A DNA stretch of 64,000 bases, from contig NZ_JAILWB010000002.1 of assembly GCF_025699295.1 (NCBI RefSeq), positions 124,001-188,000 on the forward strand, given 5' to 3'. Of the stretch, positions 22,297-30,825 are shown in pieces (positions within the stretch are counted from its first letter, which is position 1; each line of letters starts with the position of its first letter). The position numbers and the translations under genes were made by a program. The notes below the pieces were generated by a model. The model was not told the origin of the DNA. It made no database searches and saw only the letters and a list, made by a program, of their open reading frames with translations. The stretch is from Hydrogenophaga sp. (lineage in GTDB: Bacteria > Pseudomonadota > Gammaproteobacteria > Burkholderiales > Burkholderiaceae_C).

Positions 22297-23088
22297 TTAA
22301 AAGTCATCATCGTCTTCTTCGTCACTCTCTTCCTCCTCACTGTTTGCCGGTGTAAATACCTCTAGAAATGGGACGTTAAAACCCGATTTTTTTGGGGATT
22401 CTCCTCTTCTTATAACTTCCTCGAGCGCTAAAAAGTGTTTCTTGAACTCATCATCCCTGTGAATCCAAAGATTGACATTATTGATGATGGATTCTATTTC
22501 GCATGATGGTTGAATTCTTCCATCCTCTATGATTTTTTGTATTTCTGGTATGCATGCATCAACAATCTTTGATCGTGACATATGTTGCTCAGAAGGGGTG
22601 AACCCGTAAACTCCAAGGAGAACAGCCTGTTTGGTCGAGTCTGTTGAGAGTTGTGAGGTTTTTTTGAAGGCATCTTTATATTTTTCTGATTGAGTTCGTG
22701 TTAGTTGGTATTCAACTATTCCTTTCTTCTCGTGAGCTTGAAGAAGCCAACGCAAGGCTTCCTTGTGATCAACTTTGTGGAGGCAGTAATATCGACTGAG
22801 CCGTGCAGCGCTTGCAATGGCGTCAGGTACGTTTCTAAAAACGGATTTCTTCGATCGATACCAGTGATAGCCTGATTTGTAGCTCTCAAAAATCTCAATT
22901 TCTTTTTCAATATTGATTAAATCAATAGCTGGCTCGAAAGGATCTGCAGAGTAGCTAAAAGTCACTCCGAAATGCTTGTCATTAATTTTTGAAATCAATT
23001 CAATTCGAAGAAGGAAATCCCGGATCTCTTCGATTTTTTCCAGATAAAGTTTGTTGATTGAATCGATTTCTATCGTGCTTCCTGACAT
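22297..23088 (-). CDS. Hypothetical protein with very acidic C-terminus
   Basis: I do not recognise this 263-residue protein. It is helix-rich and ends in a run of acidic residues (NSEEEESDEEDDDDF), the kind of tail seen in DNA mimics and single-strand-binding proteins. It starts inside the end of the upstream Gp2-like gene (19-bp overlap), so the two form a minus-strand operon. Low GC and AT-rich codons mark it as foreign. A link to replication or to DNA-binding partners is only suggested by context. Confidence 0.7.
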   Translation of the reverse strand: MSGSTIEIDSINKLYLEKIEEIRDFLLRIELISKINDKHFGVTFSYSADPFEPAIDLINIEKEIEIFESYKSGYHWYRSKKSVFRNVPDAIASAARLSRYYCLHKVDHKEALRWLLQAHEKKGIVEYQLTRTQSEKYKDAFKKTSQLSTDSTKQAVLLGVYGFTPSEQHMSRSKIVDACIPEIQKIIEDGRIQPSCEIESIINNVNLWIHRDDEFKKHFLALEEVIRRGESPKKSGFNVPFLEVFTPANSEEEESDEEDDDDF

Positions 23089-24167
23089 GGGTTTATATCC
23101 TTTCGAGTTCTTCCTGCATTAGATCTTTCTGGTATTCGACTCATAGCTATTGTGTGAGTTCTCGCGCAGCCCTTTTGCTTGAGATGCTGATCTGCCTTCA
23201 TCAGGTATTCAAGGTTTTTTCTCAAAGCATCGCGCCTCTCGGCGTCGTTGTGATTGATCTGTCCAACGCCGATGCCGTGTCCCAGTGTCTCATATCTTTT
23301 GGGGTTCTTGTTGCTGTTCCAGTACTGCCCTTGACCATCTGTGATGAAAGCTTCCCAATATTGACCAATCTTCTCTGCGACTAAGATGTCTTGATTGGTC
23401 TGTGTTGAGTAAGCGATCAACAGATGAACATGCAGCCCCACGGAAATTCCATCTTCAATTTTCCAAACATACCCGTTGATGCCTTTCAGAAGCTTATTGT
23501 TTCGTCTGTTGTTCAGCAGATTTTTTAGATGCTCTTGTATCAACTCCAATGTGGTCACAGATCTAAACTGCTCTTTGTAGCTCAGGGTCAATGAAATCAC
23601 TAAATGCCGAGATCGCCATCTGAACAGTTCTGACTCCCATGTCAGGACCTTTGCCTTTCTTCGAAGAGCATTGCGCTGATGTCCTTGTAGCTTTCTTTGG
23701 TACGAATTCGAATGGCAGATGCTGCGTATTACCTTGATCAGTTCATTAAAGACCTGAGCATTCGTTGTCTTGCCATCAGGAAGACAGACTTCAGTGGATT
23801 TTCCAAAGCTCATGAATCGAGGGTCTATGCCGATCTTCTCGCAAGCTTGATAGAAAGCCTCCACCTTCGGGCTGTAAACGAATCTCTCTGAGTAGGCATC
23901 AAGGCATTCGTTGATTTTCCAGTAGTAGCCTTCCAGACGGTTGCCTCGTGCTGGAGCTGTTTTTATGATTGTACTTGAATCATCAAAAGCCACGCTGTTG
24001 GATTGATTGATTTCATCCACAAAGGATTCAATGGTAGAGAGTGCGGAAATAGGGTGTCTGGATTCATGAATGATGATCCTGTTTTTTTCGTTGACTGTTG
24101 ATTTTTCAACGTGATGATCTTCTTGAAGACTGATGTAGAAATCCGAAATTTCTTTCTTGCTTTTCAT
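23070..24167 (-). CDS. Second inovirus Gp2 / YagK-YfjJ-domain protein
   Basis: A 365-residue protein with the Gp2-like core at about 230-330: LLKGINGYVWKIEDGISVGL, HVHLLIAYST, EKIGQYWEAFITDGQGQYWN, and GHGIGVGQINHNDAERRDAL. The motif HVHLLI matches the two-His motif of the other copy at 20,919-22,286, and the WK/WR-IE strand before it is also shared, so the two are distant paralogues in opposite orientation. It is followed by, and overlaps, the acidic-tail gene. Function probably concerns replication of a filamentous phage or satellite; inferred from family context. Confidence 0.8.
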   Translation of the reverse strand: MKSKKEISDFYISLQEDHHVEKSTVNEKNRIIIHESRHPISALSTIESFVDEINQSNSVAFDDSSTIIKTAPARGNRLEGYYWKINECLDAYSERFVYSPKVEAFYQACEKIGIDPRFMSFGKSTEVCLPDGKTTNAQVFNELIKVIRSICHSNSYQRKLQGHQRNALRRKAKVLTWESELFRWRSRHLVISLTLSYKEQFRSVTTLELIQEHLKNLLNNRRNNKLLKGINGYVWKIEDGISVGLHVHLLIAYSTQTNQDILVAEKIGQYWEAFITDGQGQYWNSNKNPKRYETLGHGIGVGQINHNDAERRDALRKNLEYLMKADQHLKQKGCARTHTIAMSRIPERSNAGRTRKDINPCQEAR

Positions 24168-24612
24168 GATAAATTGTGTATTGAACTTTAATCTTTGTAA
24201 GGTGTTTAAGATATGGGTGGCGTCTATGGCTCTTTAGGTTGATGCTTGTCTTGGAGTCTTTGGGTTCGTTTATTCTTGATGTTCTTTGTATTTCATATAA
24301 AGCAATATTGAATCGATCGTCATGGTTGTTGTTTAAAAAGAACTGCTGTGAGTAATAGTCTTTGATTGTTGAGAATCCTTGTTCTGGGTTGTTGTGCGTA
24401 TTTATGACGCATAGTATTGATGGTGGGTTTTCGAATTGAGAGCCTATGGCGATTAATTCACGGTGAATTTATCCAAAAAAAATATCTGTCACTCAGCAGT
24501 GAGCTGTCTTGAAAAGACAGCCCCTGCGGTGAAATCAGATGGATCTATAAAGTCCGTAGCTTCTGGCTGGAGCAATTCCTCGCGACAATGAACGAGGTTC
24601 GCTGGACGAGCA
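24168..24612. other. Low-GC gap, no gene seen
   Basis: This 445-bp stretch separates the phage-satellite-like module from the ICE-like module. It is AT-rich and has stops in all frames at short distance. One small perfect hairpin (GCTGTCTT / AAGACAGC, about 24508-24526) lacks a T-run. It probably carries the promoter of the 23,070-24,167 gene near 24,170-24,260, but I cannot fix -10/-35 boxes. Confidence 0.5.
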
Positions 24613-25539
24613 TCAGGGGCGCGTGTTCACCTGCTGGTGTTTGCGTTGCAGCTTGTTGGCCAGGACTGCTTGCCCAGCCAGGACTGTTTGTTCGCAGTCG
24701 TTGCTGAATGCGGCTCGATCTTCTTGCTCAGGTTTTTCGCTGGTGGGGTAGAACTCTTCGAGAACGGCCATGCCTTCTTCCTCGGATTCCTCAAACGCAC
24801 CCAGCGCTAGGCCCTCAAGTGCAGCTTGGTCGAGCAGGTCTTGTCGCAGACCCGCCTGAACGCGCCGTGTTTTCTCGTCACAAGCCTCCTGCACGATCTC
24901 CATGAGCGTGTTGCCTTGGGGGATCGTCACATCCACGTAGTAGATCGGAGCCCGGTGCGAAAGCGCGGTGCTCTTGCCACGCAGCTTCAACTCCAGCCGC
25001 ATGCACGAGAGTCTGTCGCCCGAGACCGCCTGGAAATACCGCAGGCGGGTCATCAAGGTGCGGATGCTGTTGAAGCCGGTGGTTCTGAACACAAAGCACC
25101 CGAGGTCATCGTCATCGCCGATGCGCACATGCAACCGTCCGTAGGGCTTGCAACTGCCCTCGACACCCAGCGGGCAGCCCATTGGTGTCGGGCAGGGCAG
25201 GGACTGAATGCCGGCGGAGCTGGAGCGCCGGCAGGTTTGCCCATCCCCGACACACACTGGGCGGCCTGAACGCCGATCGAAGAGGGTGTAGTTGGCCCGG
25301 AAGCTCAGGTCCGGGTTGTCGAACAGCAGCCGGATGGGAATGCTGCGCAGCTTGTGCTCCGGGGTCTTGCGCAAGCTGGTGTCCAGCGGATGGAGCAGCC
25401 AGCCGTCCTTGCCCTGGATCTGGGTGGTGATGGTGAACCCGTCGTCCTTTTGCGGCAGGCGCTTGCCGTTGCGCTCGAGGACGTGGCCGATGCTGATGCG
25501 GCCGAGGATGGGGGGTGTGAGGGCGAGACCCTTGAGCAT
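24613..25539 (-). CDS. ICE-associated Cys-rich protein, recombination-directionality-factor-like
   Basis: A 308-residue protein of a kind usually annotated as hydrolase/metal-binding or recombination directionality factor on integrative elements. Visible: N-terminal RISIGHVLERNGKRLPQKDD; a Cys cluster at about 110-140 (CVGDGQTC, then CPTPMGCPLGVEGSC), likely a metal site; a beta-rich middle; and an acidic, helical C-terminus. AAGGA lies 8 bases before the ATG. It is the last gene of a minus-strand run with yqaJ and DUF932 genes, a common ICE set. The exact role is inferred from that context. Confidence 0.6.
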   Translation of the reverse strand: MLKGLALTPPILGRISIGHVLERNGKRLPQKDDGFTITTQIQGKDGWLLHPLDTSLRKTPEHKLRSIPIRLLFDNPDLSFRANYTLFDRRSGRPVCVGDGQTCRRSSSAGIQSLPCPTPMGCPLGVEGSCKPYGRLHVRIGDDDDLGCFVFRTTGFNSIRTLMTRLRYFQAVSGDRLSCMRLELKLRGKSTALSHRAPIYYVDVTIPQGNTLMEIVQEACDEKTRRVQAGLRQDLLDQAALEGLALGAFEESEEEGMAVLEEFYPTSEKPEQEDRAAFSNDCEQTVLAGQAVLANKLQRKHQQVNTRP

Positions 25540-25610
25540 GACAAAAATCCTTAAAAAAACTTAGGAGGCCCAGCACGTGAACGCCAGGCCGAAGGTGGGA
25601 ACAACAAAAG

Positions 25611-25646
25611 AAAACCCCCGACCTCCACACGGGGAGATCGGGGGCA
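25611..25646 (-). terminator. Terminator-like hairpin before the RDF-like gene
   Basis: CCCCCGA..CTCC pairs with GGAG..TCGGGGG (25615-25626 with 25633-25644, one mismatch). Read on the minus strand it is followed by GTTTTCTTTT, a T-rich tract. It lies downstream of yqaJ and upstream of the RDF-like gene. Confidence 0.75.
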
Positions 25647-25853
25647 GGGCGGGTGTGACGGGATGGCGGTGGATTGAGAGGGAAGATCGAAGCAGCCGTT
25701 GGTGGCGAACACCGAGGGTGGCGCTCAGGCTTTGTCGGGAAATTTTTACTGTTGCATCCCCATACTGTGAATAGAACCCCACGACCGTGGCTCAACGTGT
25801 CAGCCGGCTCGCAAGTGGTCCCAACGGAGCTGTCTCATCTGTGTCGCCAGTGG

Positions 25854-27038
25854 TTACGCTGGCGGCATGGGTGCGTCGGTATCGGTTGCCCCTTGCGAGA
25901 CGCCTGTCTTCGCTTCGCCCATGACCTCCGTCTTTTCAGACTGTGACACCTGCGTCTCTGTGCCCTCGGGTGAGAGGCCATGGGCCTGCACCATGAAGCG
26001 CCGCCCACCCGCCTTGGGCTTGCGGTAGCGCTGGGCGATCTGCGGGTGCTCGCGTGCCAGGCGCTGCGCATCGATCACGGAGCTGTCCTTGGTCTTCTTC
26101 CAGGTGACAGAACCTTGTTCGAACAGCACCTTGGTGGCCTCGCCCATGCGCTGCTGCAAACTTTGGCGCAGTTGGGCTTCCAGTGCTTCGAACTTGCCCA
26201 CCTGTTGGCGCGCGGCCAGCAAGTCCGAGAACAACGCTGAGAACACCAAATCGCCGGAGAGATCCAGCGTCGCACCACGGTCCGAGGGAAACATCGTCAG
26301 CAAGGCATGGGCCGAAGATTCGGATCCATCCGCAGGCGGAGGCCGGTCTTCCTTCACATGGCGCCAGAAACCGGCCTCCAGGTCGATCAGGTGGCGGATC
26401 ATTACCTCGTCGCGCTCTATCCTATGGATCTGCAATTCCTGTCCGCCGAGCAGAACGGCCACATCCGCGGCTTGTTTGCCTGTGACGGCCAACTGGTGTA
26501 GCACTTGCAATTGCACGTATTCGGGCACGCCGTCTTGCCACAGGCGCGAGCCTTGAATGCCCGCGGTCTTGCACTCCAGGATCTGGACATCCGGGGCGCC
26601 GTGCACCTCACGATCGATGTTGGCCAACATCCAGGGGTGGTCTGGGTGTTGCAGCACCGCGTTGACACGGCGCACCCGGTTGCCCGTGCGCTTGGTGTAG
26701 TGGGCAGCGACGATGGGCTCCAACAGCGTGCCCCAGTACAGCGGACCCTCTTCGTCGGATGGTGCGTTACCTGGAGTGGCATCTGATGCACGGTCCGAGG
26801 TGTTGGCCGATGCGTTGCCGGCAGATCGTCCTGTCTTCTCCAGCCACAGTTGCAGGGGCGATTTGTAGGGATGCAGGCCAACGGCTGCGGCGGCGTCGGA
26901 GCTGCCAATGCCTTGCTGACGCACCTGCAACCATTGTTCACGGGGCATCTGATCTGTCTTGACCAATCTGAGCGCCGCTCGGCTGCGCGCAGGACGGGGT
27001 TGCACATCGGGGGATCCGTGTGGGTCGGGATATGGCAT
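25854..27038 (-). CDS. YqaJ-type viral recombinase / lambda-exonuclease-family protein
   Basis: A 394-residue nuclease-fold protein. The early part has WLQVRQQGIGSSDAAAAVGL followed by HPYKSPLQLWLEKTG, the YqaJ signature; the PD-(D/E)XK core is seen as LLEPIVAAHYTKRTG, MLANIDREV and VQILECKTAG (the E-x-K), with a following VQLQVLHQLAVTG helix. Such enzymes resect double-stranded ends 5'-3' for single-strand annealing recombination in phages and ICEs. The ATG at 27038 is chosen for its GAGGAG 7 bases upstream; the frame extends further but without family resemblance. Confidence 0.85.
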   Translation of the reverse strand: MPYPDPHGSPDVQPRPARSRAALRLVKTDQMPREQWLQVRQQGIGSSDAAAAVGLHPYKSPLQLWLEKTGRSAGNASANTSDRASDATPGNAPSDEEGPLYWGTLLEPIVAAHYTKRTGNRVRRVNAVLQHPDHPWMLANIDREVHGAPDVQILECKTAGIQGSRLWQDGVPEYVQLQVLHQLAVTGKQAADVAVLLGGQELQIHRIERDEVMIRHLIDLEAGFWRHVKEDRPPPADGSESSAHALLTMFPSDRGATLDLSGDLVFSALFSDLLAARQQVGKFEALEAQLRQSLQQRMGEATKVLFEQGSVTWKKTKDSSVIDAQRLAREHPQIAQRYRKPKAGGRRFMVQAHGLSPEGTETQVSQSEKTEVMGEAKTGVSQGATDTDAPMPPA

Positions 27039-27186
27039 GAGAGAACTCCTCGGTGGATGCCCTCGCATCGAAGGCTGTGAATGAAAAGAACGCTGCACAC
27101 AGAGCGCAGACAAGAAAGGGGTGAGCTGAAGAAAGGAAGATGAAGAAAGGACGACCCATGGCGTCATGGGTCAGACGAGAGAGAGC

Positions 27187-27221
27187 CCCCATCCGGCCCT
27201 GCACCGGCCGGATGGGGTTTG
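27187..27221 (-). promoter_or_regulatory. Strong GC-rich hairpin in the yqaJ leader
   Basis: CCCCATCCGG pairs with CCGGATGGGG around a GC-rich centre. It lies in the 230-bp leader between the DUF932 gene and yqaJ. It has no T-run on either strand, so it may be an RNA stability or pausing element rather than a terminator. Confidence 0.5.
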
Positions 27222-27267
27222 TGCCGGCTCAAGCCGTAGGCCGGTCTTCAGTGGCCAGTGACGGTGC

Positions 27268-28236
27268 TCAACTGACCAGTTGCAAGGCCTGATCGAGGGC
27301 GCGCTGCTTGATGAGCGAGCCCTGGCCGAACCAGGCGCTGTCCAGCCGGTACTCGGCGTTGCGGGCGCGGCGCTCGTGATCCACGTACTCGGTGACCGCG
27401 CTGAGCAGCCCCCAGGCGGTGCCTTGCGCAGCCGCCAGCTCGGCACCGCGGCCGTGCCCATCAAAAAGGGCCTGGACTTTCTTGAGTGCCCGCTCGTTGG
27501 TCAGCCGTGCGTTCGGATCGGTCTGCAACTCGGGCTGGCACAGCACCTTCAGAAAGAAGTTCATCGACTCGTGCGTCTTGACCTTGCGTTCCGAGAGCGT
27601 CTTCATGCGGTACATGAAGCTGTCCCACTGCGTCACGGCCACGCCCAACTGGCGCTTGACCGCCTGCGCATCGAAGCTCGTGCTGTGTGGCACCTTGATC
27701 GCCTGGGCTGCGCCGTTGAGGGCGACCGACAGCGTGTTGTGGCACACCACGCGCACCGTGGTTGGCGTTGCGGTGGTGGCCAGCGTTCCGTCGCACGAAG
27801 TGGCCAACAGCAGATAGCCCTTGACCACGTCGTTGCCTTTGAGCGCGGTTTCTTTGCCGGTGCGCGCCAGTGCCCAGAACTTGCGTCCACCTTTGAGCAC
27901 GCCGGCGGTCTCCAGCTCAAACCCCGAGACTTCGGTGAGATCGCGGTAGAACTCCAACACCTCCTTGGGCTGCACCACCTGGTAGCGGTCGCTGACCACG
28001 GATAGGGCCGACTTGGTGTCGCTGCGGTAGAGCACCTTCTGATCGTCAAAGGACATGATCGAACCCAGCGATCCCGCTTCCTGGGCCATGTAGCGCACGG
28101 GTGTCTGGCAGATGGACCAGTTCATGCCGGCCTTCTCGGCCCAGACGTCGATGGATTGTTTGGGGGGCAATTGGTGACCCAGCTCGTGCCAGGGTGCTTG
28201 GCCGACATAGGCCATGGAATGGATCTGATGAGCCAT
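27268..28236 (-). CDS. DUF932 (phage/plasmid-like) protein
   Basis: A 322-residue DUF932 protein: SMAYVGQAPWHELGHQLPPK at the N-terminus (a family hallmark), then FDDQKVLYRSDTKSALSVVS, YQVVQPKEVLEFYRDL, KFWALARTG, YLLLATSCDGTLATTATPT and VRVVCHNTLSVAL. These proteins are common on plasmids, phages and ICEs; their biochemical job is unknown. The ATG at 28236 has AGGAG upstream and gives MAHQIHSMAY. It is followed by yqaJ and preceded by a small hairpin with a UUCG loop. Confidence 0.88.
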   Translation of the reverse strand: MAHQIHSMAYVGQAPWHELGHQLPPKQSIDVWAEKAGMNWSICQTPVRYMAQEAGSLGSIMSFDDQKVLYRSDTKSALSVVSDRYQVVQPKEVLEFYRDLTEVSGFELETAGVLKGGRKFWALARTGKETALKGNDVVKGYLLLATSCDGTLATTATPTTVRVVCHNTLSVALNGAAQAIKVPHSTSFDAQAVKRQLGVAVTQWDSFMYRMKTLSERKVKTHESMNFFLKVLCQPELQTDPNARLTNERALKKVQALFDGHGRGAELAAAQGTAWGLLSAVTEYVDHERRARNAEYRLDSAWFGQGSLIKQRALDQALQLVS

Positions 28237-28362
28237 GAGAAAGAACTCCTTTGGATGTTGAAAATTGCTGAGAAGAGGGGGGAGAAAGAGCGGATAGAGC
28301 GGATGCACCGCAATGAAGGAAAGGGGTGAGCGAGAGAGCGGAAATGGCAGTCACAAGGCCCC

Positions 28363-28391
28363 AGAAACGACAAAGACCTCCGAAGAGGCCT
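28363..28391 (-). terminator. Terminator-like UUCG hairpin before the DUF932 gene
   Basis: On the minus strand AGGCCTC-TTCG-GAGGTCT forms a 7-bp stem (one G-T pair) with a stable UUCG loop, followed by TTGTCGTTTC. It sits downstream of the 28,443-28,898 gene and upstream of DUF932. Confidence 0.6.
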
Positions 28392-28442
28392 GTTGAAGCT
28401 GAGATGTGAAGCGAGGGCAGGGGGCTACGCCTGTAGGGCCCA

Positions 28443-28898
28443 TCACTCGCTGAACTGGTCGGCGCGATGGTCTGACCAGCCTTGTCTGGTGCCGTCCTCG
28501 TCATCGAGGCTGTCCATCGATGGTGGAGATCTGGCGCTGTTCCCGAAACTGAAGCCGCAGGAGTGGCAAAGCCACCGCTGCAGCACGCGGTCATCGAGCT
28601 CTTGACCCAGCGCGGAGCCGATGCGGCAACCCGTTGTTGCACTGGCCAACGCCCCGATCACGGCGCCAGCGACGGTTTGCACCGCCAGCCAGCCGCTGGG
28701 AAGCTCGCTCTCGGATCGAGCTTGCCCGTTCACGCAGCCAGCCGCTGCACCACAGGCCGCGCCGGCCATAGCCCCCAGCGCACCGCCGACACGTCGGGCG
28801 ATGTACCGGGGTGAGGTCTGGGGGCTGTTGCACAGAGGGCAGGGGGTATCGGGCCAAGACGCAGGCGGGCTTGGATGACGGTCGCTCAAGAAGGCCAT
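28443..28898 (-). CDS. Hypothetical protein with Cys pairs and glycine-zipper-like segment
   Basis: About 151 residues. Two CxxC pairs (CPLC near residue 20 and CHSC near 115) frame a Gly/Ala-rich stretch (GGALGAMAGAACGAAAGC and VAGAVIGALASATTG) that looks like a membrane-inserting glycine zipper. A zinc-ribbon plus membrane anchor is the simplest reading. I do not recognise a named family. It begins 9 bp after the stop of the small upstream gene, in the ICE-like minus-strand run. Confidence 0.6.
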   Translation of the reverse strand: MAFLSDRHPSPPASWPDTPCPLCNSPQTSPRYIARRVGGALGAMAGAACGAAAGCVNGQARSESELPSGWLAVQTVAGAVIGALASATTGCRIGSALGQELDDRVLQRWLCHSCGFSFGNSARSPPSMDSLDDEDGTRQGWSDHRADQFSE

Positions 28899-28907
28899 CA
28901 CCGGTGC

Positions 28908-29081
28908 TCATAGGGCAGGGCAATGTGCTGGCGCGGGCGCTGTTGGCGCCATGCTGTCTGTGCACGCTGATCGTTTGCGCAGACGCAAGCTCGCTTGCCA
29001 GAGGCAGGCCGCAAGCACGCCCAGACCAAAAACCATGACGAAGGCCGCCAGGTGATCCAGTGGGGAGGGGATGTTGTGCAT
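28908..29081 (-). CDS. Small membrane protein
   Basis: A 57-residue open frame with one clear membrane segment (HLAAFVMVFGLGVLAACLW) followed by a basic stretch (RLRKR), so N-out/C-in is likely. AAAGGA is near the ATG. It lies just downstream of a perfect terminator hairpin and 9 bp before the next gene. No family recognised. Confidence 0.5.
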   Translation of the reverse strand: MHNIPSPLDHLAAFVMVFGLGVLAACLWQASLRLRKRSACTDSMAPTAPAPAHCPAL

Positions 29082-29108
29082 GGATGGGGATCCTTTCTGA
29101 ACAGAAAT

Positions 29109-29133
29109 GAAAAAAGGCCCATGAAGGGCCTTT
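29109..29133 (-). terminator. Rho-independent terminator after the lipoprotein gene
   Basis: On the minus strand AAAGGCCC-TTCAT-GGGCCTTT is a perfect 8-bp stem whose 3' arm runs into a T-run (TTTTTT). It lies between the lipoprotein gene (ending 29191) and the small membrane protein gene (starting 29081). Confidence 0.85.
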
Positions 29134-29190
29134 GCGGAGGGAGGGACAGACGCGAGGCGTATGTGTCCCAGCGGGGAATGTCCCCGGGAG

Positions 29191-29568
29191 TTATTGCCGA
29201 GGAACGAGCTGGTCAAACAGGCGCTGCGCCTCTGGCGGCAACTCCCTGTTGGTGGGCTTGATGCCCAGCACGCTCTCAGCGCAGTGGATGGTTTGGGCGT
29301 GGACCTGGCTGACGAAGGTCAGGCGCCGTTCTTCATCGCTTGGGTTGCTTGCGAGCAGCTTGGCTGATCGGATCAGCCTGGGCTCTTCGACCACGCATTG
29401 GCACATGGCTTTGGGAGCGCCGGTTTGTGTACAGCCATTCTTGATCTGGCTCATGATCAGCTTGGCTTCTCGATCTTCCTGGCTGCTGCAGGCCAGCAAG
29501 GTCAAAGAGAGCGCAACGGGCAATACGAGCTTGGGCCAGCGGGAGGCGGCAGCTTGTGGGGTCATCAT
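29191..29568 (-). CDS. Small putative lipoprotein
   Basis: About 125 residues with a lipoprotein signal: a hydrophobic leader ending LTLLACSSQ, where the Cys would carry the lipid. The mature part has further Cys residues (NGCTQTGAPKAMCQCVVEE and TIHCAESV) that may form disulfides in the periplasm. The start at 29568 (ATGATG) is preferred by its AGGAT; the frame is open to 29583 and overlaps the stop of the upstream membrane protein. Function unknown; such small lipoproteins are common as entry-exclusion or pilus-side factors on ICEs. Confidence 0.65.
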   Translation of the reverse strand: MMTPQAAASRWPKLVLPVALSLTLLACSSQEDREAKLIMSQIKNGCTQTGAPKAMCQCVVEEPRLIRSAKLLASNPSDEERRLTFVSQVHAQTIHCAESVLGIKPTNRELPPEAQRLFDQLVPRQ

Positions 29569-29579
29569 GATCGCGATCC

Positions 29580-29903
29580 TCACCTCATCACGAAGCCAAT
29601 GCCCAGGCCCATGCCGATGAACATACCGATGAATTGAGGGCCGATCATCCAGAACAGCTTGGTTTTGATGATCGAGGTCATTCCACCGGTGGTGAAGAAA
29701 CCACTGGGCAGGGCAAAGCGGCGAATGGACTCCCCAATGGCCGCGCCGACGATGCCCAGCGCGGTGCCGAGGAGCACCGCAAAGGCCTTGGTGAAGAAGC
29801 TGGCCAGTAAGACCCGTGGAGCTTCGTTGAAGATCATCATGAAGGAGCCTATGGCGAAGGCGACTGAGCCCCAGATCAGGGCGAAACGTTGGTTTTCTGT
29901 CAT
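29580..29903 (-). CDS. Small integral membrane protein
   Basis: A 107-residue protein with three hydrophobic segments (FALIWGSVAFAIGSFMMIF, AVLLGTALGIVGAAIG, and IGPQFIGMFIGMGLGIGFVM). No family recognised. ATG at 29903 is chosen over the upstream TTG. It is translationally linked to the following lipoprotein gene (end and start overlap) and is preceded by a strong hairpin at about 30,006-30,031. Confidence 0.6.
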   Translation of the reverse strand: MTENQRFALIWGSVAFAIGSFMMIFNEAPRVLLASFFTKAFAVLLGTALGIVGAAIGESIRRFALPSGFFTTGGMTSIIKTKLFWMIGPQFIGMFIGMGLGIGFVMR

Positions 29904-30005
29904 GGTGAGCAAATCATTGGGTTTGTTGGTTGTGGATAAAGGTTGAGATGAGAGATACAGATGGGAATCAATATGTGAAGCAAACTCCGTAGATGTAAAT
30001 ATATC

Positions 30006-30031
30006 AAAAAGACACCATGAGGTGGTGTCAA
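30006..30031 (-). terminator. Terminator-like hairpin at the head of the ICE-like run
   Basis: GACACCA-CCTCA-TGGTGTC on the minus strand forms a perfect 7-bp stem followed by TTTTTG. Its other strand overlaps the start of the XRE-type gene on the plus strand, so it could block transcription leftward or shape the start region of that gene. Confidence 0.7.
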
Positions 30032-30330
30032 GAAAACCCGTCGGACCCGATCACCTGCCCAGTGCCAAGGCAAGCACCCGGGAGGTGCTTGCCTACTGGA
30101 TCCGGCTCAAGAGGGTGCAGAAGGGGTGGTCGCAGGAGCGGCTAGCTCTGGAGTGCGAACTGGATCGCACATACGTCTCTGCTGTGGAGAGGTGCCGCTG
30201 GAATGTGTCGCTGTCCAACATGGAGAAATTGGCAGAGGCACTGAATATGCCTTTGTGGGCAATGCTGCTAAACCCTCGGGTTTCACACGAGGTCGTGATG
30301 AGTCTGCTGGAAGATGCTCGTAAAGAGTGA
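30022..30330 (+). CDS. XRE-family helix-turn-helix regulator
   Basis: A 102-residue single-domain Cro/CI-type protein: LAYWIRLKRVQKGWSQERLA, then ECELDRTYVSAVERCRWNVS and LSNMEKLAEALNMPLWAML, the full five-helix XRE pattern. The start is GTG within a hairpin. It is divergent from the ICE-like minus-strand genes and is a natural candidate for their regulator. Confidence 0.85.
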   Translation: MVSRKPVGPDHLPSAKASTREVLAYWIRLKRVQKGWSQERLALECELDRTYVSAVERCRWNVSLSNMEKLAEALNMPLWAMLLNPRVSHEVVMSLLEDARKE

Positions 30331-30825
30331 GCAAGCAGGAGAGTTGTTCAGACTCATTGCCGTGATATGTGTCTGAAAAATCTTTGGATCACTTTTCTTT
30401 TGGCTGGTGAAATGCCGCCCAGATATGCAGCTGAGAGATTTGGTCGATGTGAGGCAGTGAGTCCGGTTTAGGCTGGGTGCTGTCGGTCAGGTTGGGCCAC
30501 CCAATGACGGAAGTCGCCGATAGCTGACATTGGCCAACGTGCGAGGTGAGTGATCGCGACTGGCCAGAAGCCGTCGTCATCGTGTCCATCTTCGCCGGGG
30601 CAAGCTAGATGCGGACGCTGCAGCAGGCCTATAGGTCTGTTCAGGGTGGTGCCGCCCGGCGGCCAACAGGCAGCATCCCGGACACTAGAGCGCCGACTCA
30701 GAAATCGAATGCCGCGAGGTGAAGTCTCGGCGAAGGTACTCATCGCCGCCCTCTCGCTTGAGCGGTACTGCTCGTTAACACCGGCCACATAATGCAGCGT
30801 CAGCTGAAGTTCATAAGAAGGACAC
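30331..30825. other. 495-bp gap upstream of the kinase-like cassette
   Basis: No intact gene is seen. The stretch 30,470-30,740 has coding-like composition but stops in every frame and may be a worn remnant. The promoter of the cassette at 30,826 should be here; I could not fix -35/-10 boxes. AAGGA ends 4-5 bases before the GTG start. Confidence 0.4.

Noticed and set aside
24508..24526. Hairpin considered as a terminator
   Set aside because: No T-run on either strand.
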